This document shows, piece after piece, positions 6,734 to 13,653 of a stretch of 13,653 nt of DNA. A model generated the notes under the pieces. The model saw only the letters and a list, made by a program, of their open reading frames with translations. It did no database searches and had not been told where the DNA came from. Both the position numbers and the translations under genes were made by a program. The DNA is from Planctomycetota bacterium (lineage in GTDB: Bacteria; Planctomycetota; UBA11346), in NCBI GenBank assembly GCA_007131555.1, contig SLQH01000460.1:1-13653 (forward strand). The letters are read 5' to 3'. Position 1 is the first letter of the stretch. Each line of letters starts with the position of its first letter.

Positions 6734-8761
6734 TCACGCGGTGTCATGCTGCACCAGCAGCACGTCGAAGCCCTGGATGGTGGTGGTGGCGGGGATGCTG
6801 TGGCCGCTGAGCAGGTCGCGGCCGGGGGCGGGCAGGGTGATGGTCTGGGGCTCTTCCGACAGGTTGGCGATGGCGTGGCCGGCCACCCGGCCGTTGTCGT
6901 CGACCCGGGGGACGATGACCACCTGGGGCGGGGCCTCGGCGATGGCCTGCAGGCCGGCGTCCTGGCAGGCCTGGGTCACGATGCCGGCCCAGGTCTGGTC
7001 ATCAAGGATGCCGCCGATGGTGATCACCCGGCCGTCGCCGAAGCGGTGGTCGAGCACCGCCGGCAGGCCGTCGCCGTAGCCGCCCTGGTAGCGGGCCATC
7101 ACCGTGGCCCCGGTCGGCTCGTAGGCCTCACACAGGGTCTTGGTCGGTGAACGACGCTGATCATCAAAGACCACCTGGACCCGGTCCTCGACCCATTGGA
7201 CGGTGAAGCGCAGGGCGCTGGTGGCGCCGATGAGACGTTCCAGGCCACCGAACTCCTGATCCGTGGGGATGGTGAACTCGGGAGTGCGGATGCCGGAGAG
7301 GGGGCCGAGGATCAGGGTGCCGCCGGCGGCGACCCAAGCCTCCAGGCGTTCGCGCAGCTGGGGGCGGATGATCGGCAGCAGGGGCAGGCATAGGACCTGG
7401 TAGGGGGCCAGGTCGGCGTCCTCGCCGATGACGTCGCGCCACAATTGGGCCTGGACCAGCGGCAGGTAGACATGGTCACGGAAGCGGTTGGGGTAGTGCA
7501 TGTCGTCATCGCTCGGATCGACCGAGAAGGCCCACGAGGCCTGGGAGCTCATGACCACGGCCAGGCGGGCCTGCTGCGGTGGGTGGGCCGCCAGCCAGGC
7601 TCCGTGGGCGGCGAAGTCGGCCGCCAATCGGGTCCAGGCCTCGCGGTTGGGCCGCCAGCGGCCGGTGGCGGTGACGCAGGTGCCGTGCAGCATCTCCTGG
7701 CCGGCCCAGTGCTCGCGCCACTGCCAGTACAGCACCATCTCGCCGCCGAGAATGACCGACAGCCAGCTGAACAGCCGCACCCCGCGCTCATCGTAGTGGA
7801 TGTTGAAGGTCCGACCGCCGCCGGACCAGTTGGGGGCGGTCTCCAGCAGCCAGTAGGGACGATAGCCCTTCTCGGCCCGCAGACGGTCGAAGCGGGCGAG
7901 GTTGTAATGATAATAGCGGCGGTCGGCATACATGCTGGCCCCGACCACATCCATCTCGCGGTTGTGCGCGAACCAGTCCATGGCCCCGACCAGGCCGACC
8001 ATGTTGGTGGTGATCGGCTGGCGGCTGTGCCGCCGGATGATCGCGCACTGCTCGGTGATGAAGCTGGTCCAGGCCTCGTTCTGGAAGCGGGCGATGGCCA
8101 TGATCAAAGACGGGTGATGCCGTTCGGGAACCTCGATCGATCCGACCTCGGCGGTGCACAGCGGCACCTGCTCGAAACTGTCGTAGGCCTGGCTCCAGAA
8201 CTCCAGGCCCCAGGCGGCGTTGAGCTGGTCGATGGTGCCGTAGCGCTGGGCCAGCCAGGCATGGAACAGGGCGGTGGTCTCGGGCCCGTAGTCGAAACCG
8301 CTCATCTCATTGTCGATCTGCCAGGAATGGATGGCTGGATGGTCGGCCAGGGCCTGGCACAGGGCCTCGATCAGGGCCGCAGACAACTGGCGGTAGAGGC
8401 GGCTGTGGTGGTTGTAATGCTTGCGCTTGCCATGCTGCTGACGGCGGCCATCAGCGCGGGTGCCCAGGACCTCAGGATGGGCGCTGGTCAACCAAGCCGG
8501 GGGCGCGGCGGTGGGGGTGCCGATCATCGCGGCGATGCCGTTGGCGTGCAGCAGGTCGAGCAGCCGTCGGGCCCAGGTGAAGTCATAGACCCCGGCCTGG
8601 GGCTCGAAGCGATGCCATGCGAACTCGAACAAGCGGACGACGTTGAAGCCCAGGCTGCGCATCCGCGCCACGTCGGCGGCCCATTCCTCTTCCGGCCACA
8701 TCTCCGGATACCAACTGGCACCGATCTTGAGGGGCGAGGAGGGGGCTGCGTCTTGGGTCAT
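6734..8761 (-). CDS. Glycoside hydrolase family 42 beta-galactosidase
   Basis: A 675-residue protein, normal for GH42, whose members hydrolyse terminal beta-D-galactosides with retention, often on plant-derived galacto-oligosaccharides or glycosides. The TIM-barrel domain opens with IGASWYPEMWPEEEW. The acid/base glutamate is Glu152 in WQIDNE and the nucleophile is Glu307 in WLLETAPNW. A glutamine-amidotransferase-like middle domain (roughly 400-600) and a small beta-domain follow. There is no signal peptide, so it probably acts in the cytoplasm on imported sugars. The segment where many GH42 enzymes carry zinc-binding cysteines (RHYCPNS-like) reads KHYNHHS, so that metal site appears absent. 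ATG 8761 has GGAGA upstream. Its base composition looks richer in GC than the genes to its left. Confidence 0.93.
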   Translation of the reverse strand: MTQDAAPSSPLKIGASWYPEMWPEEEWAADVARMRSLGFNVVRLFEFAWHRFEPQAGVYDFTWARRLLDLLHANGIAAMIGTPTAAPPAWLTSAHPEVLGTRADGRRQQHGKRKHYNHHSRLYRQLSAALIEALCQALADHPAIHSWQIDNEMSGFDYGPETTALFHAWLAQRYGTIDQLNAAWGLEFWSQAYDSFEQVPLCTAEVGSIEVPERHHPSLIMAIARFQNEAWTSFITEQCAIIRRHSRQPITTNMVGLVGAMDWFAHNREMDVVGASMYADRRYYHYNLARFDRLRAEKGYRPYWLLETAPNWSGGGRTFNIHYDERGVRLFSWLSVILGGEMVLYWQWREHWAGQEMLHGTCVTATGRWRPNREAWTRLAADFAAHGAWLAAHPPQQARLAVVMSSQASWAFSVDPSDDDMHYPNRFRDHVYLPLVQAQLWRDVIGEDADLAPYQVLCLPLLPIIRPQLRERLEAWVAAGGTLILGPLSGIRTPEFTIPTDQEFGGLERLIGATSALRFTVQWVEDRVQVVFDDQRRSPTKTLCEAYEPTGATVMARYQGGYGDGLPAVLDHRFGDGRVITIGGILDDQTWAGIVTQACQDAGLQAIAEAPPQVVIVPRVDDNGRVAGHAIANLSEEPQTITLPAPGRDLLSGHSIPATTTIQGFDVLLVQHDTA

Positions 8762-8878
8762 GGTGGTCTCCGGTGGGGCAGGACACCATGGCCATACCGG
8801 CCGCCCTGGTCAAGGGGCGCGGCCCTGCGGACGGTCCCAGGGAGGCGGAGCTTCATTCAGAGTTCTATGAGCAATGGT

Positions 8879-8915
8879 GTTCAGCAACCACGAAAAGAGG
8901 AACGGACTGCTGAAC
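8879..8915. repeat. Hairpin GTTCAGCA...TGCTGAAC
   Basis: A perfect eight-bp inverted repeat (8879-8886 with 8908-8915) with a 21-base loop ends two bases before repeat A copy 2. The left arm lies in a 14-base string (8875-8888) that recurs exactly at 3658-3671, just after the HEAT-repeat gene. Neither has a T-run. Confidence 0.4.
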
Positions 8916-8916
8916 C

Positions 8917-9057
8917 TAAATCCGGCTGTAGGCTTTTAGGGTTGCTGTACAAGGCGATATAGACAGATTCGGGCTTTCACCTAGAAGATGAACCGATTCT
9001 GACTGCGCCGCTTGAATAGCAGCCCAATAGTCCAAATCCTAACTGCCGTTTTTAGGA
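8917..9057 (+). repeat. Repeat A, copy 2 (structured intergenic repeat)
   Basis: This is the plus-strand counterpart of the minus-strand copy at 1025-1158. The arms 8931-8953 and 9011-9033 form an imperfect stem of 19 pairs over 23 positions (three of them G-U) around a 57-base loop. Where the copies differ inside the stem, several changes swap one allowed pair for another. Repeat B copy 2 follows immediately. Confidence 0.75.
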
Positions 9058-9112
9058 TCACGAGTCGCGGTCTCCACAAACCGTTTCACGGGCATCATGT
9101 CGATGCCAAGGC
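9056..9112 (+). repeat. Repeat B, copy 2
   Basis: The partner of 3903-3959, with 43 of 57 positions identical. It contains a perfect six-bp hairpin GGCATC-ATGTC-GATGCC (9091-9107) about 31 bases beyond the ABC-F stop codon; the equivalent pairing in copy 1 keeps five of six pairs, one of them G-U. It lacks a T-run, so a terminator role is not supported. Confidence 0.55.
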
Positions 9113-9137
9113 GTGTACTCGGCAACATGAGCACGGA

Positions 9138-10913
9138 CTATTCCAAGGCGTCGAGCTGCTCCTGGGCTTCGCACCAGGCGGTTTCGGCGCTGGCCAGGGC
9201 CTGGCGCAGGCGGGTCTGTTCGGCGTCCAGGGTCAGCAGGCGCTGGGGGTCATGGCCGGCGGCCAGCATGTCGGCTTCCAGCCGGGCCAGGTCCTGCTCC
9301 AGTTTGGTCACGTTGCGTTCGGCGGTGGCGGCCCGTTTCTCCAGTTCGAAGCGCAGGCGGCCGGTCGAGGGCTGACGCTGGCTCGGGGCGCTCTGCTGCT
9401 GTTGGGCGTAGGCCCGTTGGCCGTCATCGATCTCCTGGCGCAGGCGATAGCAGTAGGTGTCGTAGTCGCCGGGATAGTGCCGGGACCGGCCACCGCCGAC
9501 CTCGATCACGCCGTCGGCGAGCTGGCTGACGAAGGCCCGATCGTGGCTGGCGAAGATCACGGTGCCGGCATAGTCCTGCAGGGCCTGGGCCAGGGCGGTC
9601 ACGGTCTCGACATCGAGGTGGTTGGAGGGTTCGTCGAGCACCAGCACGCTGTGCCCGCCCAGCAGCAGGCCGGCCAGGACCAGCCGGGCCCGTTCGCCGC
9701 CGCTCAAGGTGGCGATGGCCTGATGGATGTCATCGCCGTGGAACAGGAAGCCGCCGGCCAGGTCGCGGATGTCCTGGCTGGTGACGCCGGGGGCGGCGCG
9801 ACTGAGCAGATGGTCGTAGACGGTGCCGTCGTTGCCCAGACCGGTGTAGACATGCTGGGCGTAGAGGCCGATGCGGCAGTCATGGCCCCAGCGCAGGCGC
9901 CCGTCCAGGGGGCTCAGGGAGCCGGCGATGGTGCGCAGCAGGGTGGTCTTGCCCTCACCGTTGTCGCCGACCACGGCGACATGGCGGCCATGTTCGATCT
10001 CCAGGCTGATATCGCGGGCGATCACGGCCTGGGGTCCGTAGCCGATGGCCAGGTCCTGGCAGATCAGGGCCGGGCCGCTACGGGCCTCGACTGCCGGTAG
10101 GCGGATCACGGCCTCACGTTCGGCATCGGTGATGGCGATGGTCTGGAGCCGTTCGATCTGCTTGACCTTGTTGCGGGCCTGGGAGGCGCGCCGGGCCTTG
10201 GCCCGGTTGGTATCGACGAAACGCTGCAGTTGACGCCGTCTGGCCTCCACCGTGGCGTTGACCCGCTCGGCGTGGCGGCGGTCGCTGAGGCGCCGTTGGC
10301 ACCAGGCGTCCACATCGCCGGGGACCAGTTCCAGGCGGCCCTGTTCCACGGCCAGGGTATGGTCGCAGGTGGCGCGCAGGAAGTCGCGGTCATGCGAGAC
10401 CAGCAGACAGGCTCCGCGCCAGTCGGCCAGGAAGCCCTCCAGTAGCATCTGGGTGCGCAGATCAAGGAAGTTGGTCGGCTCGTCGAGGATCAGCAGGTTG
10501 GGTTCGTGCAGGAGCAGGGCACTGAGCTTGACCCGGGTCCGCCAACCGCCTGACAAACGACCCAGGGGAGAGGCCAGGCGCTCACCGGCGATGTCGAAGC
10601 GGGCCGCGACCTGAGCACAGCGCCACTGCGGCAGATCGCTGTCGCGCTGGAGGAAGTCGAGGACGGTCTCGTCCTCCTGCCAGGGATCGTGCTGGCGCAG
10701 ATAGCCCAGGCGCAGATCAGGGTGGCGATGGATGGCCCCGGCGTCGAGGTCCTCATCACCGATCAGGACCCGGCACAGGGTCGATTTGCCAGCACCGTTG
10801 CGACCGACCACCCCCACCTTCATGGTGTCGGTCAGGGCCAGATCGGCATTGTCGAGCAGGCGCAGGGCCCCGTAGGCCTTGTCGGCACCCTCCAGGCGCA
10901 GCAGGGTCGGCAT
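9138..10913 (-). CDS. ABC-F family ATPase, Uup-like
   Basis: A 591-residue protein with two ATP-binding cassettes and no membrane helices, typical of ABC-F proteins, which bind ribosomes and influence translation or resistance. Cassette 1 has Walker A GRNGAGKST (37-45), signature LSGGW (120-124), Walker B LLILDEP (140-146) and switch His174. Cassette 2 has GDNGEGKTT (316-324), LSGGE (403-407), VLVLDEP (423-429) and His457. The linker between them (about 225-257) is the basic tRNA-interaction helix pair. After cassette 2 comes a Gln-rich stretch and a coiled coil (about 520-585). The Trp in the first signature and this C-terminal coiled coil resemble Uup rather than EttA. It is the last gene of the likely operon, 67 bp after the membrane-protein gene. 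The start has only a weak ribosome-binding site. Confidence 0.93.
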   Translation of the reverse strand: MPTLLRLEGADKAYGALRLLDNADLALTDTMKVGVVGRNGAGKSTLCRVLIGDEDLDAGAIHRHPDLRLGYLRQHDPWQEDETVLDFLQRDSDLPQWRCAQVAARFDIAGERLASPLGRLSGGWRTRVKLSALLLHEPNLLILDEPTNFLDLRTQMLLEGFLADWRGACLLVSHDRDFLRATCDHTLAVEQGRLELVPGDVDAWCQRRLSDRRHAERVNATVEARRRQLQRFVDTNRAKARRASQARNKVKQIERLQTIAITDAEREAVIRLPAVEARSGPALICQDLAIGYGPQAVIARDISLEIEHGRHVAVVGDNGEGKTTLLRTIAGSLSPLDGRLRWGHDCRIGLYAQHVYTGLGNDGTVYDHLLSRAAPGVTSQDIRDLAGGFLFHGDDIHQAIATLSGGERARLVLAGLLLGGHSVLVLDEPSNHLDVETVTALAQALQDYAGTVIFASHDRAFVSQLADGVIEVGGGRSRHYPGDYDTYCYRLRQEIDDGQRAYAQQQQSAPSQRQPSTGRLRFELEKRAATAERNVTKLEQDLARLEADMLAAGHDPQRLLTLDAEQTRLRQALASAETAWCEAQEQLDALE

Positions 10914-10980
10914 GGTCGCCGGACCCTAGCGGGTGGCCGATGGACGACAAGCCACTGGGTAGCTCAGGCGGCGTGTCAGC

Positions 10981-11970
10981 CTATTGCGGATAGGCCTCCA
11001 AGCACAGCATCACCCGATCATCGTCGAAGCGGCGGTTCTTGTACCAGTCGGCCAGGCCGATGGCCATCAGGGCACAGGGCAGCAGCAGCCACAGGCCTTC
11101 GCGCAGGAACCAATAGAATTGGGCGGCCACGCTTTGATCCAGGGCCATGGGTTGCACCAGGCGGATGCCAAGCAGGGGCATGTATATCAGCAGCAACAAG
11201 ACACCCGTCACCAGCAGACGTCGCCCGATCATGGCCCGTCGCCCGGCCCCGGGACCGATCACAGCATTGATCAGCAGCAGGCCGTTGGCCCCCAGCAGCA
11301 CCAGTATTGCGCCGCCAGCCACTCCGCTGGCTGGACTGATGGTGACCAGGGAAGCGTTGCTGAGCGGTATGGCATTCAGGCTGCGGGCCAGCCCCCAGCC
11401 CACGAGACCAAGGGCGGCCCAGCCCCACAGCATGGTTGCCAGCGCCACCAGACGTGGCGCGCGCGGTTGAGGATAGGCAGCGGTCACATTGATCGCAGCG
11501 GCGGTCATGGTCCAGGCCATGACCCAGACCAGGGTGCCGATAGTGATCAGAATCCGGTTGGCAGGGACGATCTGCAGGGTGGCCCCGAACGACCACAGGT
11601 TCCAAGTGATGCTCAACAGGGCCAGGGCCATCGCCACGCCACTGGCCAGGATCAGCACGGTGCTGCGCTGTGGTGTCTGGAGACGGTACAGGGTCCAGGT
11701 ACCGAACAGGGTCGCCGCCATGCTCACGAAGGCGGCGGTGGCCCTGGGGCTGCCGGCCAGGGTCATCCAGAACTGCCAATAATTGCGGTCATCGGCAAAG
11801 ACCCCGGTTTCACTGATGATCAGCTCATAAGTGGTGCCGAAATAGGCCAGCACAGCGCCCAGGGCGATCCAGCACCACAGACTGCGGCTGCGGTAGAAGC
11901 GGGAACGGAGGTCGTTGCGGGGATCCTGGCTGTTCCACAGGGGGTGCCCGCTGAGGTCGATCTGGGCCAT
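10981..11970 (-). CDS. Unrecognised multi-pass membrane protein
   Basis: I do not recognise a family. The 329-residue product has a hydrophilic N-terminus of about 30 residues and then about eight likely membrane helices (near 33-52, 75-97, 104-128, 138-163, 172-192, 208-235, 247-270 and 286-308). It ends in a short charged tail. There is no ATP-binding, redox or obvious enzymatic motif. The segments contain many Trp, Thr and small residues, compatible with an inner-membrane transporter or envelope protein. ATG 11970 has AAGGA five bases upstream. It sits 41 bp after the squalene/phytoene synthase gene and 67 bp before the ABC-F gene on the same strand, so it is probably co-transcribed with both. 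A role in isoprenoid lipid handling is conceivable but is inference from position only. Confidence 0.75.
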   Translation of the reverse strand: MAQIDLSGHPLWNSQDPRNDLRSRFYRSRSLWCWIALGAVLAYFGTTYELIISETGVFADDRNYWQFWMTLAGSPRATAAFVSMAATLFGTWTLYRLQTPQRSTVLILASGVAMALALLSITWNLWSFGATLQIVPANRILITIGTLVWVMAWTMTAAAINVTAAYPQPRAPRLVALATMLWGWAALGLVGWGLARSLNAIPLSNASLVTISPASGVAGGAILVLLGANGLLLINAVIGPGAGRRAMIGRRLLVTGVLLLLIYMPLLGIRLVQPMALDQSVAAQFYWFLREGLWLLLPCALMAIGLADWYKNRRFDDDRVMLCLEAYPQ

Positions 11971-12011
11971 GGTGATCCTTCAGGGCGCGGGTTCGGACGA
12001 TCAGCAACATG

Positions 12012-13079
12012 CTACGAGATGTGCCCAGGTCCGTTGACCGTCGTGGCATGACGCAGACCTCGGCGACGATGGGCGAGATGGCGGAAGTACAGGGTGACCA
12101 GGCGATTGGAGGGGGCCACCAGCCAGCTGATCAGGATGGTGCGACGGACCTCGCGACGGGTGATCTTGACCTTGTGACCGGGGTCGAGGAGGCGCGGGTC
12201 ATGCTCGGCCAGGCGCAGGGTGCGGATGGCGAAGTACAGGGGAGTGAGGCAGAACAGGCGGATGCGCAGCTGGCTGTGGGGCAGGTGGCGGCAGTAGCGC
12301 AGGGCCCGGCGCAGGTGCCCCTCGGCGGTGGCTATCAGGCGCTGCATGACCTGACGTGCGGCCGGGGCGGCGGCCGGGTCCAGGAGCTCGGCCGGGGCCA
12401 GACCCCAGCGCTGGCAGAGCCCGGACGGTACGAAGCACCAGCCGCGTTGATGGTCGTCGGCGACATCCTTGATGATGTTGGTCAGTTGCAGGCCCAGCCC
12501 GAAGCTGGTGGCCAGGTGGCGCAAGGCCCGGTGGCGGGCCGGGGTGATGCGATGGCTGTGACGGGCGAACAGGGCGGTCAGCAGATGGCCGACGGTCCCG
12601 GCGACATAGTAGCAGTAACGGTCGAGGTCGGCTTCGCTCTCAAGGGCCTGGAGGACTCCGGGGCGGGCGGCGGGATAGGCCGACGAGAACCAGGCCATGC
12701 CCTCGCACATCTCACCGACCCAGGGCCGGATCGCCGCCTGATCACCGGGGTCCAGGCTGCGAAAGGCGGTCAGGACCCGGTCGGCGGTGGCGGCCAGACG
12801 CTGATCGTCATCCTGGGGGCTGGCGAAGGTGGTGGCGATGGCCGTGATGTCGGTCTGGTCGTCGGCCAGGGCCTGGCGCCACAGGGCCAGGAGGGTGGCC
12901 TTGACGGTGGCATCGTGGGTCGGTGAGTCCTCGATGGTGTCGGCGATGCGGCACAGCAGATAGGCCACCAACACCGGAAACTCCAGGCGCGGCGGCAGTA
13001 GGCCGATGCAGGCGGCGAAGGTGCGCGACACCAGCGGCAGCATGTCATGGCAATAGTCTTGTTCGCGCCACTGATTCAT
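12012..13079 (-). CDS. Squalene/phytoene synthase family protein
   Basis: A 355-residue all-helical prenyl synthase. This family joins two prenyl diphosphates head to head: two farnesyl diphosphates give squalene, two geranylgeranyl diphosphates give phytoene. Both Mg-binding acidic motifs are present: DTIED (47-51) in CRIADTIEDSP, and DVADD (205-209) in LQLTNIIKDVADD. The SRTFA substrate motif (18-22) and YCYYVAGTVG are also present. The NIIKD form and LLCRIADTIED resemble bacterial one-step squalene synthases more than CrtB or HpnC/D, so squalene is the likelier product. The ATG at 13079 is chosen because it overlaps the preceding gene's stop as ATGA, with GGGGA upstream; a GTG at 13091 would add four residues. 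No cyclase or desaturase lies nearby. Confidence 0.88.
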   Translation of the reverse strand: MNQWREQDYCHDMLPLVSRTFAACIGLLPPRLEFPVLVAYLLCRIADTIEDSPTHDATVKATLLALWRQALADDQTDITAIATTFASPQDDDQRLAATADRVLTAFRSLDPGDQAAIRPWVGEMCEGMAWFSSAYPAARPGVLQALESEADLDRYCYYVAGTVGHLLTALFARHSHRITPARHRALRHLATSFGLGLQLTNIIKDVADDHQRGWCFVPSGLCQRWGLAPAELLDPAAAPAARQVMQRLIATAEGHLRRALRYCRHLPHSQLRIRLFCLTPLYFAIRTLRLAEHDPRLLDPGHKVKITRREVRRTILISWLVAPSNRLVTLYFRHLAHRRRGLRHATTVNGPGHIS

Positions 13080-13653
13080 CGCGGTCCCCACATGGCGAAG
13101 GAGACGGACAGCTGGAAGCGGTGCTGGCGTTCCATCTCCTCATCGTAGCTCATTTCGTAGCCCAGGCCGATGATGCCGTCGACCATGCGCCGGGAGATGG
13201 TGGCCTCCCATTGATCAATGCTGCGGTCGGTGGTGTCATTGAGGCGCAGGCCGACATCCAGGGCATAGCGGTTGCCGATGATCTCGATGCCGGGCTGATG
13301 TTCCCAGCGTTCGTCCTCGACCCGCCAGGTGGCCTTGTCACGGAGGACCAGGCGATCGGCGATGCTGAGCCGGGCCTGGGCATCAAAACGTGACCAGCGC
13401 TCTTCAATGCCGTCCCATCGGGCATCGCCCGACAGGGTCAGGAAGGGCAATGGACTGCCGCTGACGCGCAGGCGGGCGTCCAGCAGATCACCCCGGCGCA
13501 ATTGCTGGGCGTTGAACTCTTCATCACGCAGTAGCCAGCGGGCCTGACCATCCAGGGTCATCAGGACCCGTTGCCGCGACAGGCTGCTACGCAGGCCCGC
13601 AATGAGCAGGCGCAGATCGGTGTCCAGCTCGTCGAGGTCATCGAAGGCGGCCA
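13076..13653 (-). CDS. Outer-membrane beta-barrel protein, C-terminal part (LptD-like)
   Basis: The frame is open to the window edge, so only the last 191 residues are visible and the start is outside. A methionine at 13561 is internal. The sequence is a run of alternating polar/hydrophobic strands separated by charged turns (for example LDARLRVSGSPL, LDVGLRLNDTTD, FQLSVSFAMWGPR). It ends with a beta-signal-like strand near the C-terminus, as in outer-membrane barrels. The strand pattern recalls the C-terminal barrel of LPS-assembly protein LptD, but the diagnostic N-terminal part is not in view, so another barrel family is possible. Its TGA overlaps the ATG of the squalene/phytoene synthase gene (ATGA, 13076-13079), indicating translational coupling. 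Confidence 0.7.
   Translation of the reverse strand, partial: AAFDDLDELDTDLRLLIAGLRSSLSRQRVLMTLDGQARWLLRDEEFNAQQLRRGDLLDARLRVSGSPLPFLTLSGDARWDGIEERWSRFDAQARLSIADRLVLRDKATWRVEDERWEHQPGIEIIGNRYALDVGLRLNDTTDRSIDQWEATISRRMVDGIIGLGYEMSYDEEMERQHRFQLSVSFAMWGPR

Larger units (their letters stand above)
8762..9137. other. 376-bp gene-free region with hairpin, repeat A and repeat B
   Basis: This gap upstream of the GH42 gene and downstream of the ABC-F gene has no supportable gene. Its first 110 or so bases should contain the GH42 promoter, although no clear boxes are seen. After that come a hairpin (8879-8915), repeat A copy 2 (8917-9057) and repeat B copy 2 (9056-9112), directly abutting one another. 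Confidence 0.6.

Noticed and set aside
7445..8962. 505-residue open frame on the plus strand, antisense to the GH42 gene
   Set aside because: The GH42 gene on the other strand is unambiguous. The antisense product is Gly/Ala/Val/Gln-rich without family motifs, as expected for the reverse of a GC-rich gene.
9012..10100. 362-residue plus-strand frame beginning in repeat A and running antisense to the ABC-F gene
   Set aside because: It shadows a clear ABC-F gene, has low-complexity composition and no ribosome-binding site. Only its first residues, in the repeats, are of interest, and those are treated under repeat B.
10191..10205. Fifteen-base match (CCGGGCCTTGGCCCG) to the arm of the 3788-4020 inverted repeat
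   Set aside because: It is inside the ABC-F coding region, encodes ordinary conserved basic linker residues, and is a GC-rich near-palindrome likely to recur by chance.
9138..11970. The ABC ATPase and membrane protein as a two-part ABC exporter
   Set aside because: The ATPase has two cassettes in one chain, the tRNA-interaction linker and a C-terminal coiled coil, marking it as ABC-F, a family that works on ribosomes and does not pair with permeases.
10984..12051. 355-residue plus-strand frame antisense to the membrane-protein gene
   Set aside because: Its Gln/His/Gly-rich composition is typical of the complement of a Leu/Ala-rich membrane protein. The minus-strand gene has a good ribosome-binding site and an operon position.
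12009..12926. 305-residue plus-strand frame antisense to squalene/phytoene synthase
   Set aside because: The sense gene carries both aspartate-rich motifs and the ATGA overlap; the antisense frame is low-complexity.
1..13653. CRISPR arrays, tRNA or rRNA genes, insertion sequences with transposase
   Set aside because: I saw no regularly spaced direct repeats, no cloverleaf or rRNA-like stretch, and no transposase or integrase frame on either strand.

Overview
The window looks like chromosomal DNA of a GC-rich, Gram-negative heterotroph, most probably a planctomycete or other PVC-group bacterium. Three things point there: a secreted HEAT-repeat protein whose repeats are each followed by a tryptophan-rich stretch of a kind I associate with planctomycetes, the C-terminal part of an apparent outer-membrane beta-barrel protein, and a bacterial squalene/phytoene synthase. 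No rRNA, tRNA, CRISPR array, transposase or phage gene is visible, and the taxonomic guess is unconfirmed.

Left part (1-3645): the 3' portion of a KamA-family radical SAM gene (+) converges on clpP (-). ClpP diverges from a large exported HEAT/TPR-like gene (+), so 1759-1992 must hold both promoters. Middle part (3646-6527): a 482-bp gene-free stretch with a strong inverted-repeat pair, then, all on the minus strand and in order of transcription, glucuronate isomerase (uxaC) followed 48 bp later by an EamA/DMT-type transporter. A GH42 beta-galactosidase lies upstream of uxaC on the same strand, suggesting a small sugar/uronate-use group.

Right part (8762-13653): a 376-bp gene-free stretch carrying two kinds of repeat, then a likely operon on the minus strand. 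In order of transcription it holds an outer-membrane beta-barrel protein (cut by the window edge), squalene/phytoene synthase joined to it by an ATGA stop/start overlap, an unrecognised membrane protein with about eight helices, and a Uup-like ABC-F ATPase. The operon mixes envelope and isoprenoid functions with a ribosome-associated ATPase.

The least explained material is intergenic. Repeat A occurs as two inverted copies about 7.8 kb apart (1025-1158 and 8917-9057). Each copy can fold into a roughly 22-bp stem, and several differences between the copies keep the pairing. Repeat B occurs at 3903-3959 and 9056-9112, the second copy abutting repeat A. A 27-bp inverted-repeat pair (3788-3814 / 3994-4020, 26 of 27 matching) encloses the first repeat B. 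These look like members of a dispersed family of structured intergenic elements, either miniature mobile elements or RNA-level elements.
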